Assembly: GCA_036971715.1 (NCBI GenBank)
Contig: JAVHJL010000001.1
Coordinates: 2,604,001-2,668,000, forward strand
Direction of reading: 5' to 3'
Origin: Arthrobotrys musiformis
Taxonomy: Eukaryota > Ascomycota > Orbiliomycetes > Orbiliales > Orbiliaceae
Length of the DNA: 64,000 nucleotides
Shown here: positions 1 to 11,886 of the stretch, one piece after another
Layout of the letters: the number at the start of each line of letters is the position of its first letter
Position numbering within the stretch: the first letter of the stretch is position 1
Notes under the pieces: model-generated
The model's input: the letters and a program-made list of their open reading frames with translations, nothing else
What the model was told of the DNA's origin: nothing
Database searches by the model: none
Made by a program: the position numbers and the translations under genes

Positions 1-3000
1 GACGGGCGGCATGCTTCGGTCAGCAGCTGCTTCCCTACTCCGACTTGACTCGCCTTGACTCGCTTTTTTTATTTTTTATTTTATGATTACATACACGCTT
101 ACGCTATGCAAGGTGCTCGACCGGGCCCTTGCTAGCTAGCTGAGTCGGTATTTAGTAGCTAGCAGCTAGCTGTGATGCTAATTCGTACGGCAGACTCTCC
201 GCCAATTGCACGGGTCCAAAGACCGCCTGAGTGGGCCGACCTGGTACCCTCCATTCTCTCCCATTACATTCAATATGTGCATTGTACCTAGGTATTGTAC
301 AGTACATAGAGCTTCGAATCAAAAAGAAAAAGAAAATAAAGGGAAAGCGTATAGTCGCTCGCATCTACCGGCTTTGGGAACGAGTTTGAAAGTCACTTTT
401 ATCTAAACTTTAGCTATCATGAAAGTTTCTTCGAACTCGACAGGCACAGATCGCAGCCATTGGGAGCTTAGTCTTCGGATTACCCCCTCCCCACCCTCCC
501 ATTTCTGTTTCTCATATCAAATCGATCTCCTTGCTAAATCTGTGGCCGGTGTTTGATTGTTATTACCGACTGCTGCACGCTGGCTGCTGTGCCTCGGGTT
601 CGGTAAGAGCAGACTTCCTCGAAATTTCGTGCGGAATTACGTCATGTTTGCTTGGAAATAACGGCCGGCTCTTACCACACACGCTAACTTTACTATCGAT
701 CTTGGTCTCTCGCAAATGTCCGCTCGTCCTCAAAAATTTTTCTTCTATAAAAAAAATAAAATTTTGATAGCGCGGCGGGAACATGCAACCTGCCCAAAGG
801 AACAAGGCAAGGACACCTGGTAAACCTGACCAGAAACTAAGTAGCTTCAAAAAGTCGGTAACAGCGAAAAAGGTGTTATCGGGGCGGCGTCTTTTTTTTA
901 TGTCTTACTCAGCGGACCCCGGACATTAGCTCTAGAAGCTACTTTGGTAGTACCTCTTTGCATTACATGAAGAGGAAAAAGCTTGAAGTCTAGGTAAATC
1001 GGGGAATGTTGGGGTATCGAATCCAATCAATCATTCTTCCAGATCCGAACAGATCCGGCCGATAGCTACGAAGGACTTGGTCGTTTTCTCTTTACGGGGC
1101 GCTTGCATATGACTTTTTTTGGTTGGTGGGAGGAGGAGGAGTATGAATAATCAATTTAATGGGCCCCGCTGATTATGAAATCAAACTTATTCATTCGTGC
1201 TAAATTGTATAGTCATGAAGTTTAAAAGTCTGGAAGAGTTTCAGAGATGGCGCATATAGGGTGTGCCCAATTGCGAAGTCACTAGCTATCCAAGATACTT
1301 GGAAGGCCCAGCCGGACTTGCGGTTGGCTTACTGCCCGGTCGAGGCGAGGGGTCCTTCTGACTACCTACCTACTGACCGACCCTTGGATCGATAGATCGA
1401 TGCTAAGCTTCTAAGCTTCTCGTTAATTATAAACTGGTTCATGTACAAACCGTATTCGATGTCGCTCGAGGTGGTGGTCGAGGATCTCTCGATTTGCCGA
1501 AGGAACCCTACGGCAAACGCTAAAGAGCCTGTAGGGGAGGTGATCACAAGCTTTTCCTGCCAATGCACTACTGTAGGAGCTGTGGGGTTTTCGGAATTTA
1601 AGGATGTCGAAACGGATCTCGGAACCATTTTACAGCCGCGCTATGGAGGTATCTATACCGATTGAGTCACTTTTCGAATTTTCTCTTGACCTTTGACCAA
1701 CTGGAAGAATCACGTTTGGTCTTTTCGTGCATGCATGGGCCATCACGAGTTCCTTCCGCTGTTTTATATATTAATAGAAGGAGTTTTATATAGGGAGAGT
1801 TTCGGGGTTTGTCCGGGGAGGTGAAAGAGATCTCTTCTCTCTCTCAAGCTCTTGAATTTTTTTTTCTTGGGCTCTTGGGCATGTAGTTTTGGCGAGGTAT
1901 GCCAAGCTCGGTAGATTCTTGCCGGGTGGTGATATGACAAGCGGGTGACCTCAGAGCTTCGTCGATTTCTCGATATACTCCGGAAAGCCCCAGGTTCTTT
2001 GCCTCTGATAGTCCTCCCCTTATCTTTTTTTATCATTCTCTCTTTTGCTTTTGCTCCTCGATTTTTTTTTCCTTTGTCGAGCTCTTTCTCCTCTGTGTTA
2101 TGAAGGGGTGTGAAGATATCACAAGAATGTGGTGCTGTCGTTGGAACGGGCAGATGAGCGAGGCCGGGCATGGTTTGGTCTGGTTAACGTTATGGCCTCG
2201 AGATCTGGTTTTCAATACGCACTTTGCACGCAATTTTAACGGCGAGGAGGAAAATCTCATGATACTTATATGTGCACGTCTACGCCCTCCATCGGAGCCC
2301 GTTCCGTCGCCGGCGTTGTCGGATCATGTAAGCACAGCAAGAGGCTGAGCTGTGTCTTTGATCGTTATTCTCCGACAGCCGGTTTCTGATCGGTATCGTC
2401 GTATATCGTATGGTCGGTTACCATGAAGCATGGTCTTTGCCTTGCCTTGCCTTGCCTTCGCCACGTGCGACCCTGTTATTATTCAAAGTTGAGTGTTTTT
2501 GTCAGGGCATGCGAGAGTGGTTCCTGGATCATCCTCTTGCCTGCGTCCGTCCAGCTTAATATTAATACAGGTCAAGGTTGCGTCGTCGTCCCGTCTACGC
2601 GTACATAATGTACGTCACACACACACGAGGAATATATGGCATGGCTTTTTTTGAGATTGATTGGGGAGTTATCATATCGCTTGGCGTCTTTGATAAATCT
2701 CTTGTCAATTGGTCGTGTTCGAGAAAATGGAAAGGGGGAAAGCTGTGGTGCGTAAGCTCTGGTGGGGAACATGTTACCTCGTATAGAGTTCGACAGCAGC
2801 CGTGTTCCGGACTCTCCACACGATCCAAACATAGACTGTTTCCCCCACCAGCTAAGTAAGTAAGTAAGTAGTTTGTCGGTGTATGTATACGCCGGATGTC
2901 AAGGCCAAAGAGGAAGGGCCCCTGAAAACAAATTGGTGTTGGGGTAGGCGATTGGTAGGTAATATACCTGATCCTTCGTGACGGGGGCAGCGAACGAGGG

Positions 3001-4323
3001 GCTTACTACTATGCCAATCAACGGGTAGCGGCAATAGAAGTAGCTATTGGAATTGATTGCATTCGTCGACATGGACAGACAGACAGACAGACATGTGCTT
3101 GCACTTTGCTCGTTTTGCAGCTGGAATGCAAGATGAAAGACCAGCAATAAACGGGTTAGACCAATGTAACCTCTCCTGGGATTTCGGTTTTCCTTCCAAG
3201 GCTGTTTTTTTCCCTTGCACAGAAGCAAGCAATGCGAGGTTTGTGGTCGAAGGGAAAAAAAGGCTGGGTTCGGGCGCGGGATATATGCATCTTGCACCAG
3301 AGCCTGCCTAAACCAGCCCCCACCAGACACCAGACGGTGTTTCAGCTTGACCAGAAACGCCAATGGAAGCAGACTTGTCCATCCAGACTCCATTCCCTGC
3401 AGGCCGTCTGTCTGTCTGAGGCCGATGTCCTTCTCTTCTCTGCCAGTCTCCAGACTCAATTGAAGTATGTTGCATGTTTGTTGATGTGTGTTGGAGAGAA
3501 GAATAGAAGAAAGGGGCTGAATCGGAGGCGCCTCGGATCACGAACCGAGTTTTTGCTGCCACTTCTGCTTTACCCGACAGAACGATAATATCCACTTCCA
3601 CCACGCAGCTGCAGGTACTATTATAACAGGTAGTTAGTTAGTCGTCGTTGGAAGGGTTTATATGTTTTTTGGGGGGGGCTATTTTTACGCATCGAATTTA
3701 ATTTATTTTTCTTTAATTAATTGCGAATTCGCCTCGTCACAATCGAAGAAAAGGGGAGCTTCAACAGCCACGTTGAGAACTAAGACCCACCCAAAACAGC
3801 ATCTCCAAACAACCAAACCACCAATCGACGGTTGTGTGTACTGTGTACAGTAAGCTGCCCAGCCCCAGCCCAAGTCCTTTCGGTATTTCTATGCCTGGTC
3901 TCGAGGGTTCAATAGGAGCTAACCGTCGAGGCCTACGTACATACAGGCAAAGGCCGTCTCGTTTCTTTTTCTTCTTTTCTTCTTTTCTTCATCAATTTTG
4001 CCGGTGTCTTGTCCATCCACAATTACATTTCAATTAAACGTCCCATCACCAACAGCCTCTTCTCCTTCTTCATCGTCACCATCTTCATCTTCATCATCAA
4101 CGTGTCTTGACGACTTGCTTGGCCCGGGGCTTGGATCGACTAATTATCCGACTAGCTAGCTAGCTAACCAGCTAACCAACACCGGCATCAACATCGACAT
4201 CGACATACATCGACATCACTGCCGGCATTGCTCTCTGCGGGTGTCGGTGTTTGCGGTTGTGTGGTTGTGTGTCTGTCTGTCGCGAGTAACATAACAACTT
4301 CCTTTCCTTTTCAGTAGTCTGTC
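1..4323. other. Gene-free region upstream of CCH1
   Basis: No reading frame here looks like a protein. The open frames are short, overlap on both strands and have low-complexity or random composition. The last several hundred bases are rich in C/T tracts and CATCATCA-type repeats, as is common in fungal promoters and 5' leaders, so they probably belong to the CCH1 promoter and untranslated leader. A short CAGA/GACA tetranucleotide run lies near 3069-3093. Confidence 0.5.
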
Positions 4324-4421
4324 ATGAGATAGATCATGATATTACTCGGCCATCAGCATTATCCGGACTTACGATCCCTCGTCTGATTAAGCTCATGACA
4401 AGATGTCTGAGCGACCAATGA
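4324..4421 (+). promoter_or_regulatory. Cluster of three uORFs before the CCH1 start
   Basis: Three upstream ATGs lie within 80 bases of the CCH1 start. The first (4324-4332) encodes Met-Arg-stop. The second (4336-4386) encodes 16 residues. The third (4395-4421) encodes 8 residues and overlaps the CCH1 start codon in another frame, because its ATG is 8 bases upstream and its stop lies inside the CCH1 coding region. If the leader is transcribed as it stands, scanning ribosomes would meet these first, and the overlapping one would compete directly with CCH1 initiation. The reading frames are seen directly; the regulatory role is inference. Confidence 0.45.
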
Positions 4422-7400
4422 ATCCGAATGACCCAAAAGGACCCGATATACCCCTCCAGGACCTTTCGCGAGAAACCACTCAACAAACCAACCGTTCGCC
4501 TGCGACCTCGCCTAGCAGGCGCAGCGTAGTCTCCAGATCGCTCTTTCGAAGCCGTAGCTCGGTCTCTCCGACAGGCCAGACTGGTAGAGTTCAGAGGAGG
4601 AGTAGTTCGTCCCAGAGGAGCGCCGGTGGGTTAGCTCCTCGAAATTCGACGGGAGATGAAGGTCCTGCGATTGCCGAAGCACGGCCTGTGTTTCGGAGAT
4701 CGGTAGTCCATCCGAATATACCTGTGATTACGACAAGTCTCGCCGGAGATGATGGAAGAACGACCACCCAACCGACCGTTTTCGACAATGAGGGGGGCAT
4801 GAATGTGGATATGGATACGATGCGACGTGGATTGGTGGAAGTCCTGGCGGGAGAGACGCAGGGAGGTTGGATGGGACATAGTCGGAGGCGGTCGAATGCT
4901 GGACAATCGATATCGCATCCATCGGGGGGTTCGCCGGGGATGTCGCCCGTCGATACTCATTTCCCCCAACACCAACGTGCTAGCGTAGGGCTCGGACTTG
5001 GATCACCGACGTTTGGAGGACCGGACGACTATTTTGGCGATTACTATCTCACCCCTGCACCTGGTACAATATCGGAGGAAGAGGAGGATGATCGGGCTGG
5101 GCTGACGGATCCAGCTAATTTACAACCAATGGGCATGTCGCCTCAAGCTGGAAGGTCTCCGACATCTGATGCCGGCACTCCTAGAGGGAGGCAGCGGTCT
5201 CTATCGCACAATGTTCGGTTCGATCCAAAGAGTTCGCCATCGAGGTCACCTGGTACTAGACTTGGAGATGACCTTCACCAGGCGGAACAGGGCATGAGAC
5301 GGGCTTCTCCAAGAAGAGGGGGCTCCCCCGGGAGGAAGGCTTCTATCAAAGGACGAAAAATGTCTCTCGCTGTCCCCGGCGCTTCGTCGCCTGTCCGTCG
5401 AGTGTCAATGGCCGTCCAGAACATCTCTCAGAGAGTCGTCAATTTATCCAATGACCCAAATGCTGATATCGGGAGGAGACCTTCTGTCAAGTCGAGCCGG
5501 AGCGAGATCAGTCCTGCTGCATCCCCTAGCGAGCGGCCACCAATGTCACCAGCTGGTAGTAGTGAGAAGGCGTCGATGCCATTGTCGGACGAACCTCCTC
5601 CACCACCGGAATTTCCTAGAAAGCTTTCTATAAACCCGCTTAAGGGTAACAGCTTGAAGCTCTTCCCGCCCGATAACAAGCTCCGAATCTTCCTTTGCGA
5701 TGTCCTCACACACCCGTATGGAATCCTTATTATCTATAGTTCCCCGCAAAGTATTCTCCCAAGACTAATTTTTGTATTCACTCGTAGGATTACCGAACCA
5801 TTCATTCTGCTCACTATCATTGTCCAAGTTGTTTTGCTTACCGTAGACTCTGCTAAGAACATCTTCGTCCACCCAGACGATAATAAATGGGGTTCGAGCG
5901 CCTCAGACTATGCCCTCCTTGGAATCTTTATCCTTTACACCCTAGAATTGGTCGCCCGTATCATTGTCTCCGGGTTCATCATTAACCCGGATGCGGTTTC
6001 AAATAACATCTACAAAACATGGAAGGCGTATATTGAAGCGAAACTGCGGTTTATCTTCACGCCCAGTGAACAGCAGGTTAAAATGCCGACTGTTCAGCAG
6101 CTGTCGGCGGCGGCGCTCTTCCCTTCCATGGCGCATATCCATTCCGGTCAGGGCTTCTTACATACCCGCGACCAGCAAAGATTCCAACTCTCCCGACGTG
6201 CTTTCCTTCGACACTCGTTCAATCGGCTTGATTTTTTGGCCGTAGTTTCCTATTGGATTGCTTTCGTTTTAGCGCTTACTGGTTTAGAAGAAACGTATCA
6301 TTTGTATATCTTCCGAATGCTGAGCTGTCTCCGAATTTTGCGTCTCCTCGGAATCAGCAGCGGTACAGGAGTAAGTAGTAACCGACTATTCCCCCGATCT
6401 TGCTTTAGCAAGCTGTCTCTAACCTTATAACAGGTCATCCTTAGGAGTTTAAAGAAAGCGGCTCCGTTGCTTGTAAACGTAGCGTTTCTCATTTCGTTTT
6501 TCTGGTCAGTATAACCCCTCCCTTTGTAGGAAATGACATCGCTTTTTTAACGCACCAAGTAGGCTATTGTTTGCTATTATTGGAGTCCAGAGTTTCAAAA
6601 GTTCACTGCGGCGCACTTGCGTTTGGATAGGTAACTGCGAGATCTAACCCCTTCGTTGACGTGCCTCTTTTCAACATTAACATGAATTGATTTACCATAG
6701 ATCCGATTGGAGTACAAGAAAATTATACCCAGGAGTTCCAATTCTGTGGCGGATATATTGACGCCAACAGCCTTTTAGAAATGCCATACATGTTTCCTGA
6801 TGGCTCCCACGCGGAAGTCTCGCCCAAAGGCTATATTTGCCCCGTAAACTCGCTCTGCGTGGAGGGAGACAACCCATACGGCGGCACGGTTAACTTCGAC
6901 AACATACTCCAGTCCATGGAGCTGGTATTCATCATTATCAGCTCCAATACTTTCACCGATATTATGTACTATACCGCGGATAGTGATTACTTGTGGTCTG
7001 CACTTTGTAAGTTTGCCCTCCCCTTACCGTTGATAGCTGTGATACTAACGAGTTTGTAGTCTTTATTGTCGGGTATGTGAATCGGTATTGATTTTTTCGA
7101 GAATAGATGACTAACCCTAGAAATAGCATGATTATCCTAACGTTTTGGTTGGTGAACTTGGTAAGTCCACAAAAAAATCCCTTCTACATCGTCAGAGGCT
7201 GACGCCCTTCCTATAGTTGGTTGCCGTCATCACATCGTCTTTCCAAGTTATTCGAGAAGAGAGCAAGCAAAGTGCTTTCAGAAACAAGGAAGACGAAGAC
7301 GACGAGTAAGTTGCCCTCGGAGTCCCTATTCAGCATCTACATGTTAATATTCGAATAGATCTAGCGAGGAAACCCCTCATGTTATTCCTGTAACCCGCAT

Positions 7401-10400
7401 CAACAAGGCCAAAAAGCTCTACGAGAAGACGGAGTTCGTGTGGATTCTCATAATATTCACTGGTCTTGCTGTTGCCTGTACTCGCAGTGCAGATATGAGC
7501 GAAAACCGTCGTGATATCATCAATGCAGTGGAACTTAGCGTCTCTGTACTCTTGCTTGCCGAAATCATACTTCGTTTTGCTGTAGATTGGAGAGGATTCT
7601 TCAAAATACCACGCAATTGTTTTGATCTCGCACTTGCAATTATTACCTGCGTTATGGAAATCCCTGTGATCAGAGACAAAGAAATCGTATACTCTTGGTT
7701 AACGCTCTTTCAAATCTTGCGTTTCTACAGGATTGTTCTTTTCGTCCCTGTCACACGCAACCTCTTGGTATGTTTTTCGCCCCCGGCCCTACCCCTCTCT
7801 TCGCCCACTAATTAATGCGCTTATAGCTCCTCGTCTTGGGAAGTGTGGGCGGTATCCTCAATTTGCTCTTCTTCGTGCTTCTCATAACCTTCCTCTGCTC
7901 TATTTTTGCCGTCCAACTCCTAAGAGGTAACATCCCGCAAGATGACGGTGATGGAAATGAAATTAGGATTACGTTCCAAAACATTTGGAACAGCTTCTTA
8001 GGGATGTACCAGATCTTCTCAAGTGAAGGTTGGACAACTATCCTTTACGACGCTCAGCAATACGAGAACAGGTTTCGTGTTGGCTGGATATCGGCTATCT
8101 TTTTCATCCTCTGGTTCATCCTTGCCAATTTGATTATCTTGAATATGTTTATTGCTGTCATTCAGGAGAATTTTGATGTTACAGAGGACGAGAAGCGACT
8201 TTGGCAGATCAAGTCATTCCTACAAAAAAAGGACGGTGGGAATCCGGCTGGGAATCTCTCATTGTCCTCGCTTTTCCGGTTTGGCAAGGCCCAGCAGCGT
8301 GATCCGATCGAATTCGGGCATGCGGGAGTTGAGATGTTAACGAGGAACGCTATTGTCGATGAGTTCCTCGACGACAGACCACTGGAACAGACGGCCAATA
8401 ACGAGGCGGGCCCGGCGGGCATCCACCATCAGCGGACTATTCGTTTTGATGATGGTGATATGCATTCTCCGGATGTTTTGACTAAAATCGGGCAGTGGGT
8501 CAATAAGATCTGGAAAGCGAGGGAAGAGAATCCCTTCCACACCACGAGGATTTTCAACAAGCAGTCAGAAATTGCGCCGACAGCCATGGCACAAGAGCTT
8601 GCGAAATCCCGCGACCGGATTCGGAGGGCCCAGCGAGAATACTTGATACGACACCCTGGTTACAACGTATCCCTTTTCATTTTCGGGCCAAAGAACCCTA
8701 TTCGACGTATGTGTCAACGAGTTGTGGGGCCTAGCCACGGGTCAGATCGGTTCGATGGTGTATCACCATTCATACCCATCTGGCTTGGATTCTCCGCTTT
8801 GATCTATACATCGATCATTGTCATGGTCATTCTTGCTTGCATAACGACTCCGCTCTATCAAAAAGACTACTTCGAGGTTCACGGTTACACAACTAGAAGT
8901 TGGTTCGTCTTTGCTGATATCGGGTTTGCAAGTTTGTTTACTCTGGAAGCTTTGATCAAGATCATTGCAGACGGGCTTTATTGGACACCAAACGCTTATT
9001 TGCGTAACGTGTGGGGGATCATCGATGCTATCGTCCTGATTACACTGTGGATCAGCGTGGGAACCTCCTTCGCAGACCAGGGCGAGATCGCTAGAGCTGT
9101 GGGAGCCTTCAAGGCGCTCAGAGCCCTGAGGTTACTCAATGTGAGCGACAGCGCACGTGAGACATTTAACTCGATGCTTTTCGGCGCTCGAAAACTTATC
9201 TCCGCAGCCTTCGTTTCGTTGGCGCTTTTGATACCGTTTGCCATTTACGGTGTTAACTTGTTTGCGGGCAAAATGGTATCTTGCAACGATGGGAATGTCG
9301 AGCAACTGGACGACTGTATCTTTGAGTATGCGAGTTCACCGTACAATTGGGATGTATTGGCGCCCAGGGTAGCGGACAACCCGTGGTACTCATTCGACAA
9401 TTTTGGAGACTCCTTGTTTATTCTCTTCCAGATTGTCTCACAGGAAGGGTGGACAGATGTGCTGTGGCAGGCAATGAGCATTACTGGCTTGAGTAAGTCA
9501 CCTGTGCTTTCAATTCGATAGAGTTAGTAGCGACTAACATGGTTACCACCTAGATATGCAACCAGTCCAGGGCATATCCCAGTATAATGCTATTTTCTTT
9601 TTGGCATTCAACTTGTTGGGTGCCGTCTTCGTTTTGGTAAGTTAAATACAGGATCTAATTATTCATCATTTCACTAATGTGCAACATTTAGACTTTATTC
9701 GTGTCCGTCTTCATGCGCAATTATACCGAGCAAACGGGAGTGGCATTCTTGACGGCGGAACAGCGTTCGTGGCTCGAATTACGAAAGCTACTACGTCAAA
9801 TCGGACCGTCCAAACGGCCGAGCAATAGTCCCAACGAACGGTGGAAAGCGTGGTGTTACAACCGCTCTGTGCGCAAACATGGACGATGGAATGGGTTTAT
9901 TACTACAGTCCTTTTGCTTCACTTGCTTTTGCTTGTGATTGAATATTACCCCGCAAACCAGAGACTGGATACCTACCGAGATATTATCTTCTTGTGCTTT
10001 GCTTTGGTTTACGCGGTGAATATCGGGGTCCGCATCATCGGTTTAACGTGGGAGCAATACATCAAAAGCCGATGGGATGTCTTTGGCCTCTTTGTCGTGA
10101 CTGGAACTCTTGGGACGACTACTGCGATTATTGCGATCAGGAAGGCGCCGATTTTTGTCCAGTTTCAAAAGTTGTTTCTGGTCTTGGTAAGTTGGAAAAA
10201 ATTGCAACCGTCAGAAATGGGTTGACGCTAACATTGGGATAGGATACGCTCCTCCTCATTCCACGTAATAATCAGCTCGATCAGTTGTTCAAAACTGCGG
10301 CAGCCTCTTTCCAAGCCATCGGAAACTTACTGCTCACGTGGCTTGTGCTATTCATGGTTTATGCCATTGCACTGGTTCAGAGTTTTGGACTTACGCGCCT

Positions 10401-11886
10401 TGGAGAGAATGGTGACGGAAACAGAAACTTCAGGACAATCCCGAACGCATTGGTTGTCCTCTTCAGGATGAGTTGCGGGTATGGCCCCCCAAAATATATT
10501 ATATGTATGACGAATTCGGATACTGACTGGTAATAGTGAGGGTTGGAATCAAATTATGTACGATTACAGCGTTACGACTCCCAACTGCGTCATGAGCTCC
10601 AACTTTTTCAGCTCAGACTGTGGCAGCAAAGGGTATGCCAGGTTCCTGTTCATCTCATGGAACATTATCAGTATGTATATTTTTGTGAGCATGTTCGTCT
10701 CTCTCATTTTCGAGAGCTTCAGTTACGTCTACCAGCAATCCGGTGCACACAATAAGTTGTCTCGAGAGGATATCCGACGTTTCAAACGGGCCTGGTCGCG
10801 GATCGATCCTAGGGGGAGCGGGTTCATTCCTCCCGAGAAACTCCCACGGTTGCTTGCAGAACTCGACGGGGTGTTCCAGATGCGCATTTACGATGGACAT
10901 TATACTGTCCGTTCTATTTTGAAGGATTGTAGAGTTGGTCCGGAAAACGATAGACTTGGCATCGGCGTCGACTTGAAGGCCTTGAACCAGAGATTAGCTA
11001 GTCTCCCTGTTTGGAAAATTCGGCGACAACGGCATGTTTACACTCGTTTTGTGGAAGAATGCTATGTCGCAGCGGATAAGGAACGCGGTATCTCGTTTAC
11101 TACTGTTCTGCTGATCCTGGCACATTACAAGCTTATTGTCGACAACAAGAGTCTCAGGTATATTAACCCCCTCTAACACAATACGAAATTGCGGGGACAA
11201 ACAAAAAATGACTAACGGATGACGCTAGGCTTGAGGAATTCCTTCGACGCAGAGCGAAACTTCAGATGGTTGAGGACCATATGCAGCGGAACATCGTTAG
11301 GAACTTCTTCCGTATGATTGTTGCAATGAGGGAGTTTTCTTCGATAAGCGGAAGAAAATCCACGGTGCCTTATATCCCTGTGATACGCACGGACAGGGAC
11401 AGGACATCCACGGTTCCCCAAATATATGTCGAGTCGGAATCCACACCTGATCTACTCGCAACTCTTCGCGTCGATCCAGGAAGACCCCGACCGTCTACAG
11501 CAGGTTCGCCTAGATCTGGAATCCATCGAGTGTCATTTGACGACACGCTGCATGTAGCTCCACTTTCTCCTGTTGGCTCGGGTGTCTCGCCATTGACTAC
11601 TCCAGCGGAACCCAGAAGCTCATTAGGATCGTGGAATCGGGAACCTCATCTGGGCGAGCCTTCGCAACATCTACGAGCAGACGCTAGACTGTCGACGAAT
11701 GATGTCCTAGATGCGTTTCAGAGTTCTTCGTGGGGGGCTGCTATGAGACGGTCCGTATCTCATGCCGGTAGGAGGCGAAGCGGAGACCAGCACCAGCACC
11801 AGCAGCACCAGCACCAGCAGAACCAGCAACATCCCAACCCACGGTTCTCTTTTAACAGCGATCGCAGTGATCGAAGCGATCGATAA
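4403..11886 (+). CDS. CCH1: Voltage-gated calcium channel pore subunit Cch1
   Basis: This is the pore-forming subunit of the plasma-membrane high-affinity calcium influx system, which acts with Mid1. The model has 15 exons: 4403-5715, 5788-6370, 6434-6504, 6563-6630, 6701-7006, 7060-7072, 7127-7160, 7217-7305, 7359-7767, 7827-9492, 9554-9636, 9692-10186, 10243-10478, 10537-11157 and 11229-11886. Phase is kept throughout, giving 2214 residues. A Ser/Pro/Arg-rich cytosolic N-terminus (about 1-435) precedes four six-helix repeats. The pore loops read SNTFTDIMY (about 760), SSEGWTTIL (about 1028), SQEGWTDVL (about 1500) and GEGWNQIM (about 1790), so the filter is N-E-E-E. S4-like helices carry RILRLL, RFYRIV and RALRLL in repeats I-III; repeat IV is nearly without Arg. 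A degenerate EF-hand-like loop (DPRGSGFIPPEKL, about 1880) follows repeat IV, and the tail holds a His/Gln repeat. Family identity is clear; some exon borders are hand-picked. Confidence 0.95.

Noticed and set aside
2899..3459. 186-codon open frame on the minus strand
   Set aside because: Overlaps several equally long frames on the other strand, has no domain or splice context, and contains repeat-derived Cys-Leu-Ser runs.
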